Of a DNA stretch of 48,236 nt, positions 27,216 through 37,318 are shown one piece after another. Numbering within the stretch: the first letter of the stretch is position 1; every line of letters starts with the position of its first letter. The notes below the pieces were generated by a model that saw only the letters and a list, made by a program, of their open reading frames with translations, made no database searches and was not told the DNA's origin. The translations under genes and the position numbers were made by a program. Origin of the DNA: JBKGYG01 sp046546235 (GTDB taxonomy: Bacteria; Bacillota; Clostridia; Lachnospirales; DSM-24629); the NCBI GenBank assembly GCA_046546235.1, contig JBKGYG010000003.1, positions 1 through 48,236 of the forward strand, given 5' to 3'.

Positions 27216-28325
27216 TTGATCAAATACAACCTTCAATACTTTGCGGATGGACCTGGTGGGGAAAAAACTGAAAAACCAACAGCCCGAAAAAGGGAAAAGG
27301 CAAGAGAAGAAGGACAGGTTGTAAAGAGTATTGAAATTAACACTGCATTTTTATTGATTACTCTCTTTATGACAATAAAATTAATTATTCCATCATTTAA
27401 TAATAATATGACCAATCTTTTTAATGATATATACTCAAAATTTGATTTGAGTGAAGACACAGTTTCTATAGAAATGATGGCAGGATTATTGTCAGAAGTT
27501 ATTTTAACAATGATAAAAATATTAGCACCTATATTTATAGTTGTTATGGTTTTAGGATTGTTTCTAAACTTCTTACAAGTTGGTTTTAAGATTACTTTAA
27601 AACCATTAAAGCCAAAGCTTAATCGCATAAGTCCTATACAAGGATTTAAAAGATTGTTTTCACTTAGAGCTATTTTTGAACTTATAAAATCACTTTTTAA
27701 AATAGGAATTATATTAGTTATTGTTTATTTTTCCATTAAAGATAAAGAAGATATTTTATTTGCTTTTTATGATATGAATCTAATTCAAATCATAGGTTGG
27801 ATTGGTGATTTAGCAATAGGAATTGGTTTGAAAATAGGAGTTTTTTTTATATTTATAGCTATTGCAGATTATCTTTTTCAAAAATACAAACAACAAAAAG
27901 AACTAAAAATGACAAAGCAAGAAGTTAAAGATGAACATAAGATGATAGATGGTAATCCAGAAATAAAATCAAAAATCAGACAAAAAATGAGAGAAGTTTC
28001 TTTAAGAAGAATGATGCAAGACTTACCTAAAGCAGATGTGATAATAACTAATCCAACGCATTTTGCTGTAGCTGTTCAATATGATACTTCTATATCATCA
28101 GCCCCTTTAATTATAGCAAAGGGAACAGATTTTTTGGCAGCTAGGATAAAAGAAAAAGCCACAGAATACGAAATAGAAATTGTTGAAAATAAACCATTAG
28201 CACGTACATTATATTATACAGTAGACATTGGTGAAGAAATACCATCAGAATTGTATCAAACGGTTGCAGAAGTTTTAGCTTTTGTCTATAAGTTAAAACA
28301 ATCTAAGCAAGGGGAGGTAACATGA
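27216..28325 (+). CDS. flhB: Flagellar export switch protein FlhB
   Basis: This 369-residue protein has a basic N-terminus (GGEKTEKPTARKREKAREEG), four membrane segments between ~35 and ~215, and a cytoplasmic domain with the autocleavage site NPTH at residues 279-282. Cleavage between Asn and Pro, triggered together with FliK, switches export from rod/hook to filament substrates. The start is TTG at 27216, with GTGAGGTAA at 27202-27210. It overlaps flhA by four bases. Confidence 0.97.
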   Translation: MIKYNLQYFADGPGGEKTEKPTARKREKAREEGQVVKSIEINTAFLLITLFMTIKLIIPSFNNNMTNLFNDIYSKFDLSEDTVSIEMMAGLLSEVILTMIKILAPIFIVVMVLGLFLNFLQVGFKITLKPLKPKLNRISPIQGFKRLFSLRAIFELIKSLFKIGIILVIVYFSIKDKEDILFAFYDMNLIQIIGWIGDLAIGIGLKIGVFFIFIAIADYLFQKYKQQKELKMTKQEVKDEHKMIDGNPEIKSKIRQKMREVSLRRMMQDLPKADVIITNPTHFAVAVQYDTSISSAPLIIAKGTDFLAARIKEKATEYEIEIVENKPLARTLYYTVDIGEEIPSELYQTVAEVLAFVYKLKQSKQGEVT

Positions 28326-30358
28326 TGAAAATAGGTGATTTTATAATAGGTTTATTTTTTATACTAGCTATCATTTTAATGATTATTCCCCTCCCCCCTG
28401 TTTTATTGGATCTTTTGATAGCTGTTAATATATCACTTGGACTTATTATTTTATTTAATGCTTTATTTTCAAAAGAAGCATTAAGCATGTCTGCATTCCC
28501 AACTATTCTATTATTTGCTACTGTTTATAGGCTTTCTTTAAATGTATCATCTACAAGGTTAATTTTAAGGGATGGTAAAGCTGGGGACATTATACAAACC
28601 TTTGGAGAATTTGTAGGTGGGGGTAAACCAGCTGTTGGTATAGTTATTTTTATAATTTTAATAATTATACAGTTTTTAGTAATTACAAAAGGCTCTGAAA
28701 GGGTAGCAGAAGTTTCAGCTCGTTTTACGTTAGATGCTATGCCAGGCAAACAAATGGCCATTGATGCAGATTTGAATTCTGGCTTAATAAATGAAATAGA
28801 AGCTAAAGAAAGAAGACAAAAGATACAAGATGAAGCAAGCTTTTATGGTTCGATGGATGGTGCTAGTAAATTTGTTAAAGGAGATGCAATTGCTGGATTA
28901 ATAATTACATTCATTAATATAGTTGGTGGAATCGCTATTGGCTCAATGAACGGAATGAATATAAATGATGCAATGAATCAGTATACTATATTAACAATTG
29001 GTGATGGTCTTGTAAGCCAGATTCCTGCTTTATTAATCTCTTTAGCAACAGGTATTTTAGTTACAAAGGTATCTAAAGAAGCTGAAACAAGTGATATTTT
29101 ATTAAAAGAATTATTTAGCTTACCGAAAGTAATGTACCTATCAGGTGGTGTTTTAATAGTTCTTGGAATTTTTTCTCCCCTTCCTAGTATTATTGTAGTT
29201 GGACTAGGAGCAATAATAATGATTACAGGAAATATTATACAAAGAAATTTACAATTACAAACTATTGATGAAGAAGTTGCTACAGAAGAAATTGAAGCAG
29301 ATGAAATAAGAAAACCTGAAAATGTTACATCTTTGTTACAGGTAGATCCTATTGAACTAGAGTTTGGCTATGGGATTATACCTTTGGCGGATGTTAATCA
29401 AGGCGGAGATCTTCTTGATAGAGTTGTAATGATACGAAGACAAATAGCTCTTGAATTAGGTACAATAGTACCAATAATTCGATTAAGAGATAATATACAA
29501 TTAAACCCAAATCAATACGTAATAAAAATCAAGGGAATTGAGGTAAGTGAAGGAGAAATATTATTTGATCACTATATGGCGATGAACCCAGGATTTGTTG
29601 AAAAAGATATTGATGGCATTGAAACAGTGGAGCCAGCGTTTAAATTACCTGCTTTATGGATAACTGAGGAACAAAGAGAAAAAGCAGAAACTTTAGGGTA
29701 TACAGTTGTTGACCCACCATCAATTATAGCTACTCATTTAACAGAAATTATTAAACAAAACTTAGATGAATTATTAACTAGACAAGATGTTCAAATCCTT
29801 ATTTCTAATGTAAAAGAAAGTCATCCAACACTAGTTGAGGAATTGGTTCCAAAATTAATGAGTGTTGGTGAAGTACAAAAAGTCTTACAAAATTTATTAA
29901 GAGAAGGTATTTCAATTAGAGATTTAGTTACTATATTTGAAACTTTAGCAGACAATGCTACAATTAATAGGGATACTGATGTGTTGACTGAATATGTAAG
30001 ACAAAGTTTAAAAAGAGCAATATCTAATAAATACTTTTCATCTAATGAGACAACTAGCGTTGTAACATTAGATCCTGATATAGAACAACTTATAATGGAT
30101 TCAGTTAAACAAACAGAGCAAGGCTCTTATTTAGCTTTGGATCCTGAAAAAACTCAATCAATATTGAAAGCTGTAGAAACAGAAACAAAAAAACTAGAAG
30201 AAGTAGGAAAACAACCAATTATTATAGCATCACCTATCGTTAGAATGTATTTTAAAAAGTTAACAGAAGAATATTTTAGTAATTTAATAGTTGTTTCATA
30301 TAATGAAATAGAATCAGACGTAGAATTGCAATCAGTAGGGATGGTGAGTCTTAATTGA
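28322..30358 (+). CDS. flhA: Flagellar export gate protein FlhA
   Basis: This 678-residue protein has about eight N-terminal membrane segments (to ~310) and a large cytoplasmic domain that docks chaperone-substrate complexes. The FHIPEP signature region contains FTLDAMPGKQMAIDADLNSG. FlhA forms the nonameric ring that couples proton flow to export. GGGGAGGT at 28312-28319 precedes two adjacent ATGs, at 28322 and 28325; the ATGA overlap with flhB suggests coupling. Confidence 0.97.
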   Translation: MMKIGDFIIGLFFILAIILMIIPLPPVLLDLLIAVNISLGLIILFNALFSKEALSMSAFPTILLFATVYRLSLNVSSTRLILRDGKAGDIIQTFGEFVGGGKPAVGIVIFIILIIIQFLVITKGSERVAEVSARFTLDAMPGKQMAIDADLNSGLINEIEAKERRQKIQDEASFYGSMDGASKFVKGDAIAGLIITFINIVGGIAIGSMNGMNINDAMNQYTILTIGDGLVSQIPALLISLATGILVTKVSKEAETSDILLKELFSLPKVMYLSGGVLIVLGIFSPLPSIIVVGLGAIIMITGNIIQRNLQLQTIDEEVATEEIEADEIRKPENVTSLLQVDPIELEFGYGIIPLADVNQGGDLLDRVVMIRRQIALELGTIVPIIRLRDNIQLNPNQYVIKIKGIEVSEGEILFDHYMAMNPGFVEKDIDGIETVEPAFKLPALWITEEQREKAETLGYTVVDPPSIIATHLTEIIKQNLDELLTRQDVQILISNVKESHPTLVEELVPKLMSVGEVQKVLQNLLREGISIRDLVTIFETLADNATINRDTDVLTEYVRQSLKRAISNKYFSSNETTSVVTLDPDIEQLIMDSVKQTEQGSYLALDPEKTQSILKAVETETKKLEEVGKQPIIIASPIVRMYFKKLTEEYFSNLIVVSYNEIESDVELQSVGMVSLN

Positions 30359-31503
30359 AAATAAAAAAGTATCAAGGAAAATCAGAAACAGAAGCAATAT
30401 TAAAGGTGAAAGAAGAACTTGGTAAAGAAGCATTGATATTAAATATAAAAACAATAAAACCAAGAGGATTTTTAAGGATTTTTAAGGCTAATGAAATAGA
30501 GGTTACTGCAGCTATTGATGAGAAAAATGATAATATTAATAAATCTAATGAAGCTTTTAAAACAAATGCAAGAGAACAACAAGTAACTAAATCATTGGAT
30601 AAAAAAAAGAAAGACATAACTGAATTAGAAGAAAAGGTAAGCAGTTTAGAAAGCTTAATAGAAAGACAAATGAAAAATGAATTTAACGGGCAACAAAATC
30701 ATGAACAACAAGAGGAAAGTCCAGTTCTTCAGTTGATTTATAATCAATTAATAGATAATGAAGTTGATGAGATTATTGCTAATGAAATAATTAATGATAT
30801 TAGTACAAATACGAATCTTGAAGAAGATATGGATAAAGTTATAGCAAAGGTTTATAAAAATATTGTAAAAGTTTTGGGGGCACCAAAAACAATAGACGTA
30901 AATGATATTAAAAGACCAAAAATATTATTTTTTATCGGACCTACTGGTGTTGGGAAAACAACCACTGTGGCAAAACTTGCATCTCATTTTTTGCTTAAAA
31001 ACAATAAAAAAATTGCATTTATTACTTCTGATACATACCGTATAGCTGCTGTTGAGCAATTAAGAACATATACAAATATATTATGTGCTCCCTTAAAGGT
31101 AATATATTCTGCAGAAGAATTAGAAGGAGCTATAGATGAATTTAGTGATTATGACTTAATATTAATAGATACTGCTGGAAGATCACATAAGAATGAAGAA
31201 CAGTATAAAGATATTAAAAATCTAGTTCAAACTATAGAAGAAAAAGAAGTTTTTTTGGTTCTGAGTGCAACAACCAAGTATAAAGATTTAATTAAAATAG
31301 CAGAAAGATATTCAATTGTTTCTGAATACAATTTAATATTTACAAAACTTGATGAAACAAGTTGTTATGGTAATATATTAAATATAAAACATTTAACAAA
31401 AGCCCATTTGTCTTATTTTACATTTGGACAAAATGTACCTGATGATATTGGAGAATTAGATGCACAAGAAGTTGCTAAGCATCTATTAGGGGGAAATGAA
31501 TGA
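30355..31503 (+). CDS. flhF: SRP-type GTPase FlhF (flagellar placement)
   Basis: This 382-residue protein has a basic N-terminal B domain (KKYQGKSETEAILKVKEELG), a linker to ~120, then NG domains with GPTGVGKTTTVAKLA (G1), TSDTYRIAAVEQLRTY, LILIDTAGRSHK (G3) and TKLDET (G4). FlhF is an SRP54/FtsY-like GTPase that determines where flagella are built and recruits early basal-body parts. The start is TTG at 30355, overlapping the flhA stop, with GGTGAG at 30343-30348. flhG overlaps its end by 8 nt. Confidence 0.96.
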   Translation: MKIKKYQGKSETEAILKVKEELGKEALILNIKTIKPRGFLRIFKANEIEVTAAIDEKNDNINKSNEAFKTNAREQQVTKSLDKKKKDITELEEKVSSLESLIERQMKNEFNGQQNHEQQEESPVLQLIYNQLIDNEVDEIIANEIINDISTNTNLEEDMDKVIAKVYKNIVKVLGAPKTIDVNDIKRPKILFFIGPTGVGKTTTVAKLASHFLLKNNKKIAFITSDTYRIAAVEQLRTYTNILCAPLKVIYSAEELEGAIDEFSDYDLILIDTAGRSHKNEEQYKDIKNLVQTIEEKEVFLVLSATTKYKDLIKIAERYSIVSEYNLIFTKLDETSCYGNILNIKHLTKAHLSYFTFGQNVPDDIGELDAQEVAKHLLGGNE

Positions 31504-32383
31504 TATGGATCAAGCTGCGCAATTAAGAAATATAATAAAACAAAAAAATCAAAAAAAAAGCTCAGCAAGGGTCATAACAGTGACAAGCGGTAAAGGTGGT
31601 GTTGGTAAAACTAATGTATCTATTAATTTAGCAATTCAATTTAAAAAAATGGGTAAAAAAGTGATTATTCTAGATGCTGATTTTGGTCTAGCTAATATTG
31701 AAGTATTATTTGGTATAATACCACAATATAATTTAGCAGATTTAATGTTTAATGGCAAAGATATAAAAGATATAATAACTATTGGACCTTTAGGAATTGA
31801 ATTTATATCTGGGGGCTCTGGAATACAAGAATTAACAAATCTTAATAAGGATCAATTATTTTACTTAATTCAAAAATTAAAAGAGATTGATTATTTAGCT
31901 GATGTTATAATAATAGATACTGGTGCAGGAATATCAAATAGTGTACTAGAATTTGTTTTGGCTAGTAAGGAGATTCTATTAGTGACAACTCCTGAGCCAA
32001 CTTCTATTACAGATTCATATGCTTTATTGAAAGCTATGAGAAAAATAGAGGAGATTAACATTAATGATTATGCAATAAATGTAATTGCCAATAGAGCTTC
32101 ATCTATAAAAGAAGGAGAAGAAATTTATTCTAAATTAAATTTAGTGGTGAATAAATTTTTAAATATAAATTTAAATTATCTAGGCTATGTTCCACAAGAT
32201 AATAATGTGCAAAAAGCTGTTATGCAACAAAAACCAGTTTCTTTATTATTTCCTTCTTCAGGAGCAACTAAATCAATTGAAAAAATCACACAAATATTAC
32301 TAAATAAAAACGATAAGAATATTACAAAACATGGAATGTCACAATTTATTTCAAATCTAATAAAAATAAAATTTTTTAAGTAA
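31496..32383 (+). CDS. flhG: MinD/ParA-type ATPase FlhG (flagellar number)
   Basis: This 295-residue protein has the N-terminal DQAAQLR motif that activates FlhF GTPase, a deviant Walker A SGKGGVGKTN, and VIILDADFGLANIEVLFG, the MinD-type switch region. A short C-terminal basic amphipathic segment (FISNLIKIKFFK) could be the membrane-targeting sequence. FlhG limits flagellar number and helps place the C-ring with FliM/FliY. GGGGGAA at 31489-31495 precedes the ATG. Confidence 0.95.
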   Translation: MNDMDQAAQLRNIIKQKNQKKSSARVITVTSGKGGVGKTNVSINLAIQFKKMGKKVIILDADFGLANIEVLFGIIPQYNLADLMFNGKDIKDIITIGPLGIEFISGGSGIQELTNLNKDQLFYLIQKLKEIDYLADVIIIDTGAGISNSVLEFVLASKEILLVTTPEPTSITDSYALLKAMRKIEEININDYAINVIANRASSIKEGEEIYSKLNLVVNKFLNINLNYLGYVPQDNNVQKAVMQQKPVSLLFPSSGATKSIEKITQILLNKNDKNITKHGMSQFISNLIKIKFFK

Positions 32384-32398
32384 GGATGGATGAGGAAT

Positions 32399-33061
32399 AT
32401 GATTAATAAAGTTATTTCTATAGGGGATAAAATTGATTTAACAAAATCAGATTATAATTTTACAAAACAAAAAAACGAAATTTATGTTAGTCAAGTGATT
32501 GAATTATTAGATGATGGTGTTATTAAAATTGCAGCACCAATTGATGGGGGGAAAATTATACCATTAGGTATTGATGATTATTATATGCTTTGTTTTTATA
32601 CGAACAAAGGATTATATCGATGCAAATCAAAAATTTTGGATAGGGAAATAATTGATAATCAACATTTTATCACTGTAAAAGTGATTTCCAATTTAGAAAA
32701 ATATCAAAGAAGACAATTTTATAGATTGGATTGTGCACTTCCTTTTCATTATAAAACCGATAATAAAGATGAGTGGATTGAAGGAATTATAATTGATTTG
32801 AGTGGTGGGGGATTAAGATTTACTTGCTCAGAAAGAATAGATAAAAATATGAAAATAGTATGTAAATTAGTATTAGAAGAACTAAATGATATTAAAGTAA
32901 CTGGTAAAGTATTAACTTCTGAATTAGTACCTAATGAAGAAATAAAATATATACATAGAGTGGAATTTGATAATATTGAAACTGTAGATAGGGAAAAAAT
33001 AATAAAGTTTATTTTTGAAGAAGAAAGACGTCGAAGAAAAAAAGAAAAAGGAATGATTTAG
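32399..33061 (+). CDS. ycgR: YcgR-type PilZ flagellar brake protein
   Basis: This protein of about 220 residues has an N-terminal YcgR domain (~1-95) and a C-terminal PilZ domain. The c-di-GMP-binding residues are visible: RRQFYR and, ~30 residues later, DLSGGGLRF (D/N-x-S-x-x-G). On binding c-di-GMP such proteins act on MotA or FliG and slow the motor; B. subtilis YpfA/DgrA is the model. The frame is open from an ATG at 32390, but AAGGATGG (32382-32389) is better spaced for the ATG at 32399. It abuts cheB with no gap. Confidence 0.9.
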   Translation: MINKVISIGDKIDLTKSDYNFTKQKNEIYVSQVIELLDDGVIKIAAPIDGGKIIPLGIDDYYMLCFYTNKGLYRCKSKILDREIIDNQHFITVKVISNLEKYQRRQFYRLDCALPFHYKTDNKDEWIEGIIIDLSGGGLRFTCSERIDKNMKIVCKLVLEELNDIKVTGKVLTSELVPNEEIKYIHRVEFDNIETVDREKIIKFIFEEERRRRKKEKGMI

Positions 33062-34111
33062 GTGTCTGAGGCTAAAAAAGTTGTCATAATTGATGATTCT
33101 GCATTTATGAGAAGGGTATTATCTGATATAATAGAAGCAAATCATTATATAGTTACAGCAACTGCTATAAACGGATTAGAAGGATTAGAAAAAATAGAAG
33201 AACATAAACCTGATATAATTATTTTAGATATTAATATGCCAATTATGAATGGGCTTGAAGTTTTAAGACATTTACACAACAAATCTTCTATACCTGTAAT
33301 AGTTATTAGTTCTTTAGTTAAAGAAGGAGCAAAAGAAACTATTGAAGCACTTTCTTGGGGCGCTTTTGACTTTATACTAAAACCAGGTAATATATTTAAA
33401 ATGAAAGATAATGATTTTATTGCAGAGGTTCTAGTAAAAATGAAAAGTGCACTTAAATCTAACTATTCTAATCAAAATGTTAATGAGTTTAAGTTAAGAA
33501 AAAAGGGTGTAATGAAGTCTAGTACTAATACTAAGAAAATTATTGCTTTAGGATGTTCAACTGGAGGGCCTAAGGCTCTAAATAGTATTATACCAATATT
33601 ACCTAAAAATCTTGGTGCGAGTATATTAGTAGTTCAACATATGCCAGAGGGGTTTACTAAATCTTTAGCAAATAGATTAAATGATTTAAGTAATATTAAA
33701 GTGAAGGAAGCAGAAAATGAAGAAATTATTTTAGAAAGCACTGTGTATATAGCAAAAGGGGGATGTCATCTGAGAGCTAATAAAGATGAACATGGGAATC
33801 AGATTATTCAGTTATCAGATGAACAACCTTATAAAGGACATCGGCCTTCTGTTAACGTAATGATGGAATAATTAATTAACACTGATTTTGAAGAAATAAT
33901 AGGTGTAATTTTAACAGGAATGGGTTCTGATGGGTTAGAAGGTCTTAAAAAACTAAAAAAAAGAAAAAACACATATGTATTAGCTCAAGACGAGGAAACT
34001 TGCGTAGTATACGGTATGCCTCGATCAGTTATCAAAGAAGGAATTGCTGATGAGGTATTGCCGCTTCAAGATTTCCCAAATGTTATATTAAATAAAGTGG
34101 GGGTGCAATAG
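33062..34111 (+). pseudogene. cheB: Chemotaxis methylesterase CheB, interrupted by in-frame TAA
   Basis: The reading frame starts at GTG 33062 with a CheY-like receiver (D11/D12, phosphorylation site D56 in IIILDINMP). A methylesterase domain follows with S166 (GCSTGGP), H193 (VQHMPEG) and KGHRPSVNVMME. Codon 270 (33869-33871) is TAA. The same frame then continues without any shift as LINTDFEEIIGVILTGMGSDG, and the catalytic Asp is D290 in that part. Homologues have an ordinary residue at the stop position, so one base change (for example TCA or GAA to TAA) explains it. The 269-residue product lacks the triad Asp. A restart at ATG 33920 would give only 63 residues and has a poor ribosome site. 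The body otherwise looks well conserved, implying a recent mutation, a sequencing error or unknown readthrough. Confidence 0.88.
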
Positions 34112-34112
34112 C

Positions 34113-36170
34113 ATGGATATTAGCCAATATTTAGAGATTTTTATTGAAGAATCAAAAGAACATCTTCAAGGTTTAAATGAGTCTTTATTAGAGTTAGAAA
34201 AAACACCAAAAAATGTGGACTTAGTTAACGAGGTTTTTAGAGCCGCGCATACCCTTAAGGGAATGTCTGCAACAATGGGTTTTAAAAAGATGCAAAAATT
34301 AACTCATGTTATGGAGAATGTCTTATCTGAGATACGTAATGGTAAAATAGACATTGATCCAAATCTGTTAGATGTTTTGTTTCAATGTTTAGATGCATTA
34401 GAAGCATATGTTGAAGCTATTGTTAATACAGGTTCAGAAGGTGAAAATGATTATAATGATATAATAGTAAAACTTAATAATATTTTAAATGGAGAATCAG
34501 TCAAGACTGAAAAAAAAGAAAAACCTAAAGCTTCTAAAAAAGAAGTTGTTAAAGATAAAAATAATGACAAAAGAAAACATAAAATACTTAGTATAACAGA
34601 GTTTGAAGAAAATGCTATATTAAATGCTTATAAACAAAATTTAAATGTATTTGGATTAACAATATATATTAATGAATCTTGTATTTTGAAATCAGCAAGG
34701 GCATTTATTATATTTAGGACCCTAGAAAGTCTTGGTGAAGTAATTAAATCTCATCCAGCTGTACAGGATATTGAAGATGAAAAATTTAATTATGATTTTT
34801 CAGTATTTTTAATAACAAAAGAGTTTCCTGAAAAGATTGTAAAAGAAATCGAGAATATTGCAGAAATAAGTGAAGTTTTAATTGATAAGATAGATATAGA
34901 TAAAAATGAGAAGTCAGCACAAAAGACACAAGAACAGTCTGTAGAGCCGATTAAAGAAGTTGAAAGCGTAAAACCACAAGAAAAACAGGCGCCTACTAAA
35001 TCTACTCATGTAAAACCACCTAAAACTAATAGAACAGTTAGAGTTGATATTGAACGATTAGATAATTTAATGAATTTAGTAAGTGAATTGATAATAATTA
35101 AAAATGGATTAGAAACTATTGAATTAGCAAGTCCTAATCATAATTTTAATGAATCTATCGAGTATTTAGAGCGGATTACTACTAATATTCATGATGCTGT
35201 TATGAAAGTAAGAATGGTTCCAGTAGAAAGAGTGTTTAATAGATTCCCAAGAATGATTCGAGATTTATCTAGAAAACTTAATAAAAAGATAGAATTACAT
35301 ATGTCAGGAGAAGATACAGAATTAGATAGAACGGTTATTGATGAAATAGGTGATCCACTTGTTCACTTATTAAGAAACGCAGCTGACCATGGGCTAGAAA
35401 CTACTGAAAAAAGAAAATCTAATGGAAAAAGTGAAGTTGGAAATGTTAATCTAACGGCTTATCAAGATGGGAATAATGTTGTTATAGAAGTTCAGGATGA
35501 TGGACAAGGTATTGATGTACAAAAAATAAAAAGTAAAGCTATAAAAAATGGAACAATTACACCTGAGATGGCAGAAAGTATGACGGAAAATGAAATAATT
35601 GAACTATTATTTAAACCGAGTTTTTCTACTGCTGACAAGATTTCGGATGTTTCTGGTAGAGGTGTAGGATTAGATGTAGTAAAAACAAAGATTGAGGCTT
35701 TAGGCGGAGATATTGAAGTAAGGTCAAATCTTGGCAAAGGAAGTAAATTTATTATTAGTTTACCATTGACATTAGCTATAATACAAGCTTTAATGGTTAA
35801 TATAGGTTCTGAAAAATATGCTATTCCGTTAAATACTATTCAAACAATTGAAGATGTTAAACTCTCTGATATTAAATATGTTCAGTCAAAAGAAGTTATT
35901 CATCTAAGAGGGAATGTTATTCCTTTAATAAAATTAAGTGATATATTAGAAATTGAGGATTTAAACAATAACAAAGATAGTATTACAGTTGTTATTGTAA
36001 GTAAAGGGGATAGAAAAGCAGGTTTTCTTGTAGATAGTTTAATTGGTCAACAGGAGATAGTAATAAAATCACTGGGTAAATATTTAAATGATATAAAAAT
36101 GATAGCTGGCGCGACAATTTTAGGTGATGGTGAAGTTGCTCTTATTTTAGATATTAATACTTTAGTATAG
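34113..36170 (+). CDS. cheA: Chemotaxis histidine kinase CheA
   Basis: This 685-residue kinase has five domains. P1 holds phospho-acceptor H46 (FRAAHTLKGMSATMGF). P2, the CheY/CheB docking domain, lies at ~155-270. P3, for dimerisation, lies at ~305-365. P4, for ATP binding, shows DPLVHLLRNAADHGLE (N box), VQDDGQGID (G1) and GRGVGLDVVKT (G2). The CheW-like P5 lies at ~555-685 (YAIPLNTIQTIEDV, LRGNVIPLIKL). CheA phosphorylates CheY and, when present, CheB. The ATG follows the cheB frame by one base, with GGGGGTG upstream. Confidence 0.97.
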   Translation: MDISQYLEIFIEESKEHLQGLNESLLELEKTPKNVDLVNEVFRAAHTLKGMSATMGFKKMQKLTHVMENVLSEIRNGKIDIDPNLLDVLFQCLDALEAYVEAIVNTGSEGENDYNDIIVKLNNILNGESVKTEKKEKPKASKKEVVKDKNNDKRKHKILSITEFEENAILNAYKQNLNVFGLTIYINESCILKSARAFIIFRTLESLGEVIKSHPAVQDIEDEKFNYDFSVFLITKEFPEKIVKEIENIAEISEVLIDKIDIDKNEKSAQKTQEQSVEPIKEVESVKPQEKQAPTKSTHVKPPKTNRTVRVDIERLDNLMNLVSELIIIKNGLETIELASPNHNFNESIEYLERITTNIHDAVMKVRMVPVERVFNRFPRMIRDLSRKLNKKIELHMSGEDTELDRTVIDEIGDPLVHLLRNAADHGLETTEKRKSNGKSEVGNVNLTAYQDGNNVVIEVQDDGQGIDVQKIKSKAIKNGTITPEMAESMTENEIIELLFKPSFSTADKISDVSGRGVGLDVVKTKIEALGGDIEVRSNLGKGSKFIISLPLTLAIIQALMVNIGSEKYAIPLNTIQTIEDVKLSDIKYVQSKEVIHLRGNVIPLIKLSDILEIEDLNNNKDSITVVIVSKGDRKAGFLVDSLIGQQEIVIKSLGKYLNDIKMIAGATILGDGEVALILDINTLV

Positions 36171-36183
36171 TGAGGTGCAAGAA

Positions 36184-36669
36184 ATGGAAAAAAATGAAAG
36201 AGAACAGATCATGAAACAATTTATTATAATTAATTTTGGGCAAGAACATTTTGGAATAGATATAAAATTTGTTCAAAATATCATAAGAATGCAATCTATT
36301 ACAAGAGTTCCAAAAGCACCTTCATATCTAAAGGGTGTTATTAATCTTAGAGGGGATATTATTCCTGTTATAAGCCTCAGAGAGAAATTTGGGCTTAATA
36401 CTGATGAAATAACTAATAGCACAAGAATTATAATCGTTGATTTAGAACAAAATCCAATGGGCTTTATTGTAGATGAAGTAAGAGAAGTTGTACAGATACC
36501 AGAAGATTCGATACAAAAATCAATATATGATGCTAAGGATGAAAAATCTGCTTTTTTATCAAGTGTTGGTAAAAATGGAGATGAACTAATATCAATTCTT
36601 AATTTAGATACCATTATTAATGGTAATAAAAGTGACTCTGATGAAGAAGAGGAAAGTAATAACAATTAA
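36184..36669 (+). CDS. cheW: Chemotaxis coupling protein CheW
   Basis: This 161-residue adaptor links CheA to receptors, with KQFIIINFGQEHFGIDI, PSYLKGVINLRGDIIPVISL and GFIVDEVREVVQI, all typical of CheW. An in-frame GTG at 36175 is part of the ribosome site TGAGGTG (36171-36177), so the ATG at 36184 is the likely start. The C-terminus is acidic and Asn-rich (SDSDEEEESNNN), beyond the CheW fold. Confidence 0.95.
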   Translation: MEKNEREQIMKQFIIINFGQEHFGIDIKFVQNIIRMQSITRVPKAPSYLKGVINLRGDIIPVISLREKFGLNTDEITNSTRIIIVDLEQNPMGFIVDEVREVVQIPEDSIQKSIYDAKDEKSAFLSSVGKNGDELISILNLDTIINGNKSDSDEEEESNNN

Positions 36670-36686
36670 GAGAGGATAGTTTTATT

Positions 36687-37313
36687 ATGGATGATAAACT
36701 TAACATCGATCAATTGAACGAACTTCATATTGATTTATTAAGAGAACTTGGGAATATTGGAGCTGGGAATGCTACTACAGCCCTATCACAATTAATTAAT
36801 AAAAAAATAGATATGGGTGTTCCAACAGTTAACATACTAGAATTTAAGGAACTTTCAGAGATATTAGGTGGAGCAGAAAATCCAGTGGTTGGTATTTTGT
36901 TAAATGTAGAAGGTGAAATTAAAGGAATGATGATGTTTGTATTAGAGCAATCATCTGCCTATCGATTAGTTAATTTATTGATGCATAGAGATATAAATGA
37001 TTTTGATGAATTCAATGAAATGGATTTATCTGCTTTAAATGAAATAGGCAATATAATAACAGGTGCATATCTGTCATCTTTATCAACATTAACCAATTTA
37101 AAAATCATAGCATCTGTTCCTAATATGGCGATTGATATGGCAGGTGCAATATTAAGTGTACCTGCAATTGAGTTTGGTAAAGTGGGAGATAAAGCCCTTT
37201 TAATTCAAACAGATTTTCGTGAAGGCAATGAGGAGGTTCATGGTTACTTTATTTTAATTCCTGATACAGAATCATATGAAGTGATTTTGAAGGCTCTTGG
37301 AATTATGGGTTGA
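36687..37313 (+). CDS. cheC: CheY-P phosphatase CheC
   Basis: This 208-residue protein has the two CheC active-site helices, ELGNIGAGNATTAL and EIGNIITGAYLSSL, each with the E..N pair. It removes phosphate from CheY and controls CheD by binding it. The C-terminal half (YFILIPDTESYEVILKALG) matches the long CheC form. Next to cheD, it forms the standard Firmicute CheC-CheD module. Confidence 0.95.
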   Translation: MDDKLNIDQLNELHIDLLRELGNIGAGNATTALSQLINKKIDMGVPTVNILEFKELSEILGGAENPVVGILLNVEGEIKGMMMFVLEQSSAYRLVNLLMHRDINDFDEFNEMDLSALNEIGNIITGAYLSSLSTLTNLKIIASVPNMAIDMAGAILSVPAIEFGKVGDKALLIQTDFREGNEEVHGYFILIPDTESYEVILKALGIMG

Positions 37314-37318
37314 TGTAT

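Noticed and set aside
33869..33871. Programmed recoding of the cheB TAA (selenocysteine or pyrrolysine)
   Set aside because: Those use TGA and TAG, not TAA, and no recoding structure is evident. Other genes in the window end at TAA normally.
33920..34111. Separate small gene after cheB
   Set aside because: It is in the same frame as cheB and encodes the C-terminal CheB segment with the catalytic Asp; it has no good ribosome site.
36175..36183. GTG start for cheW
   Set aside because: The GTG belongs to the ribosome-binding sequence of the ATG at 36184.
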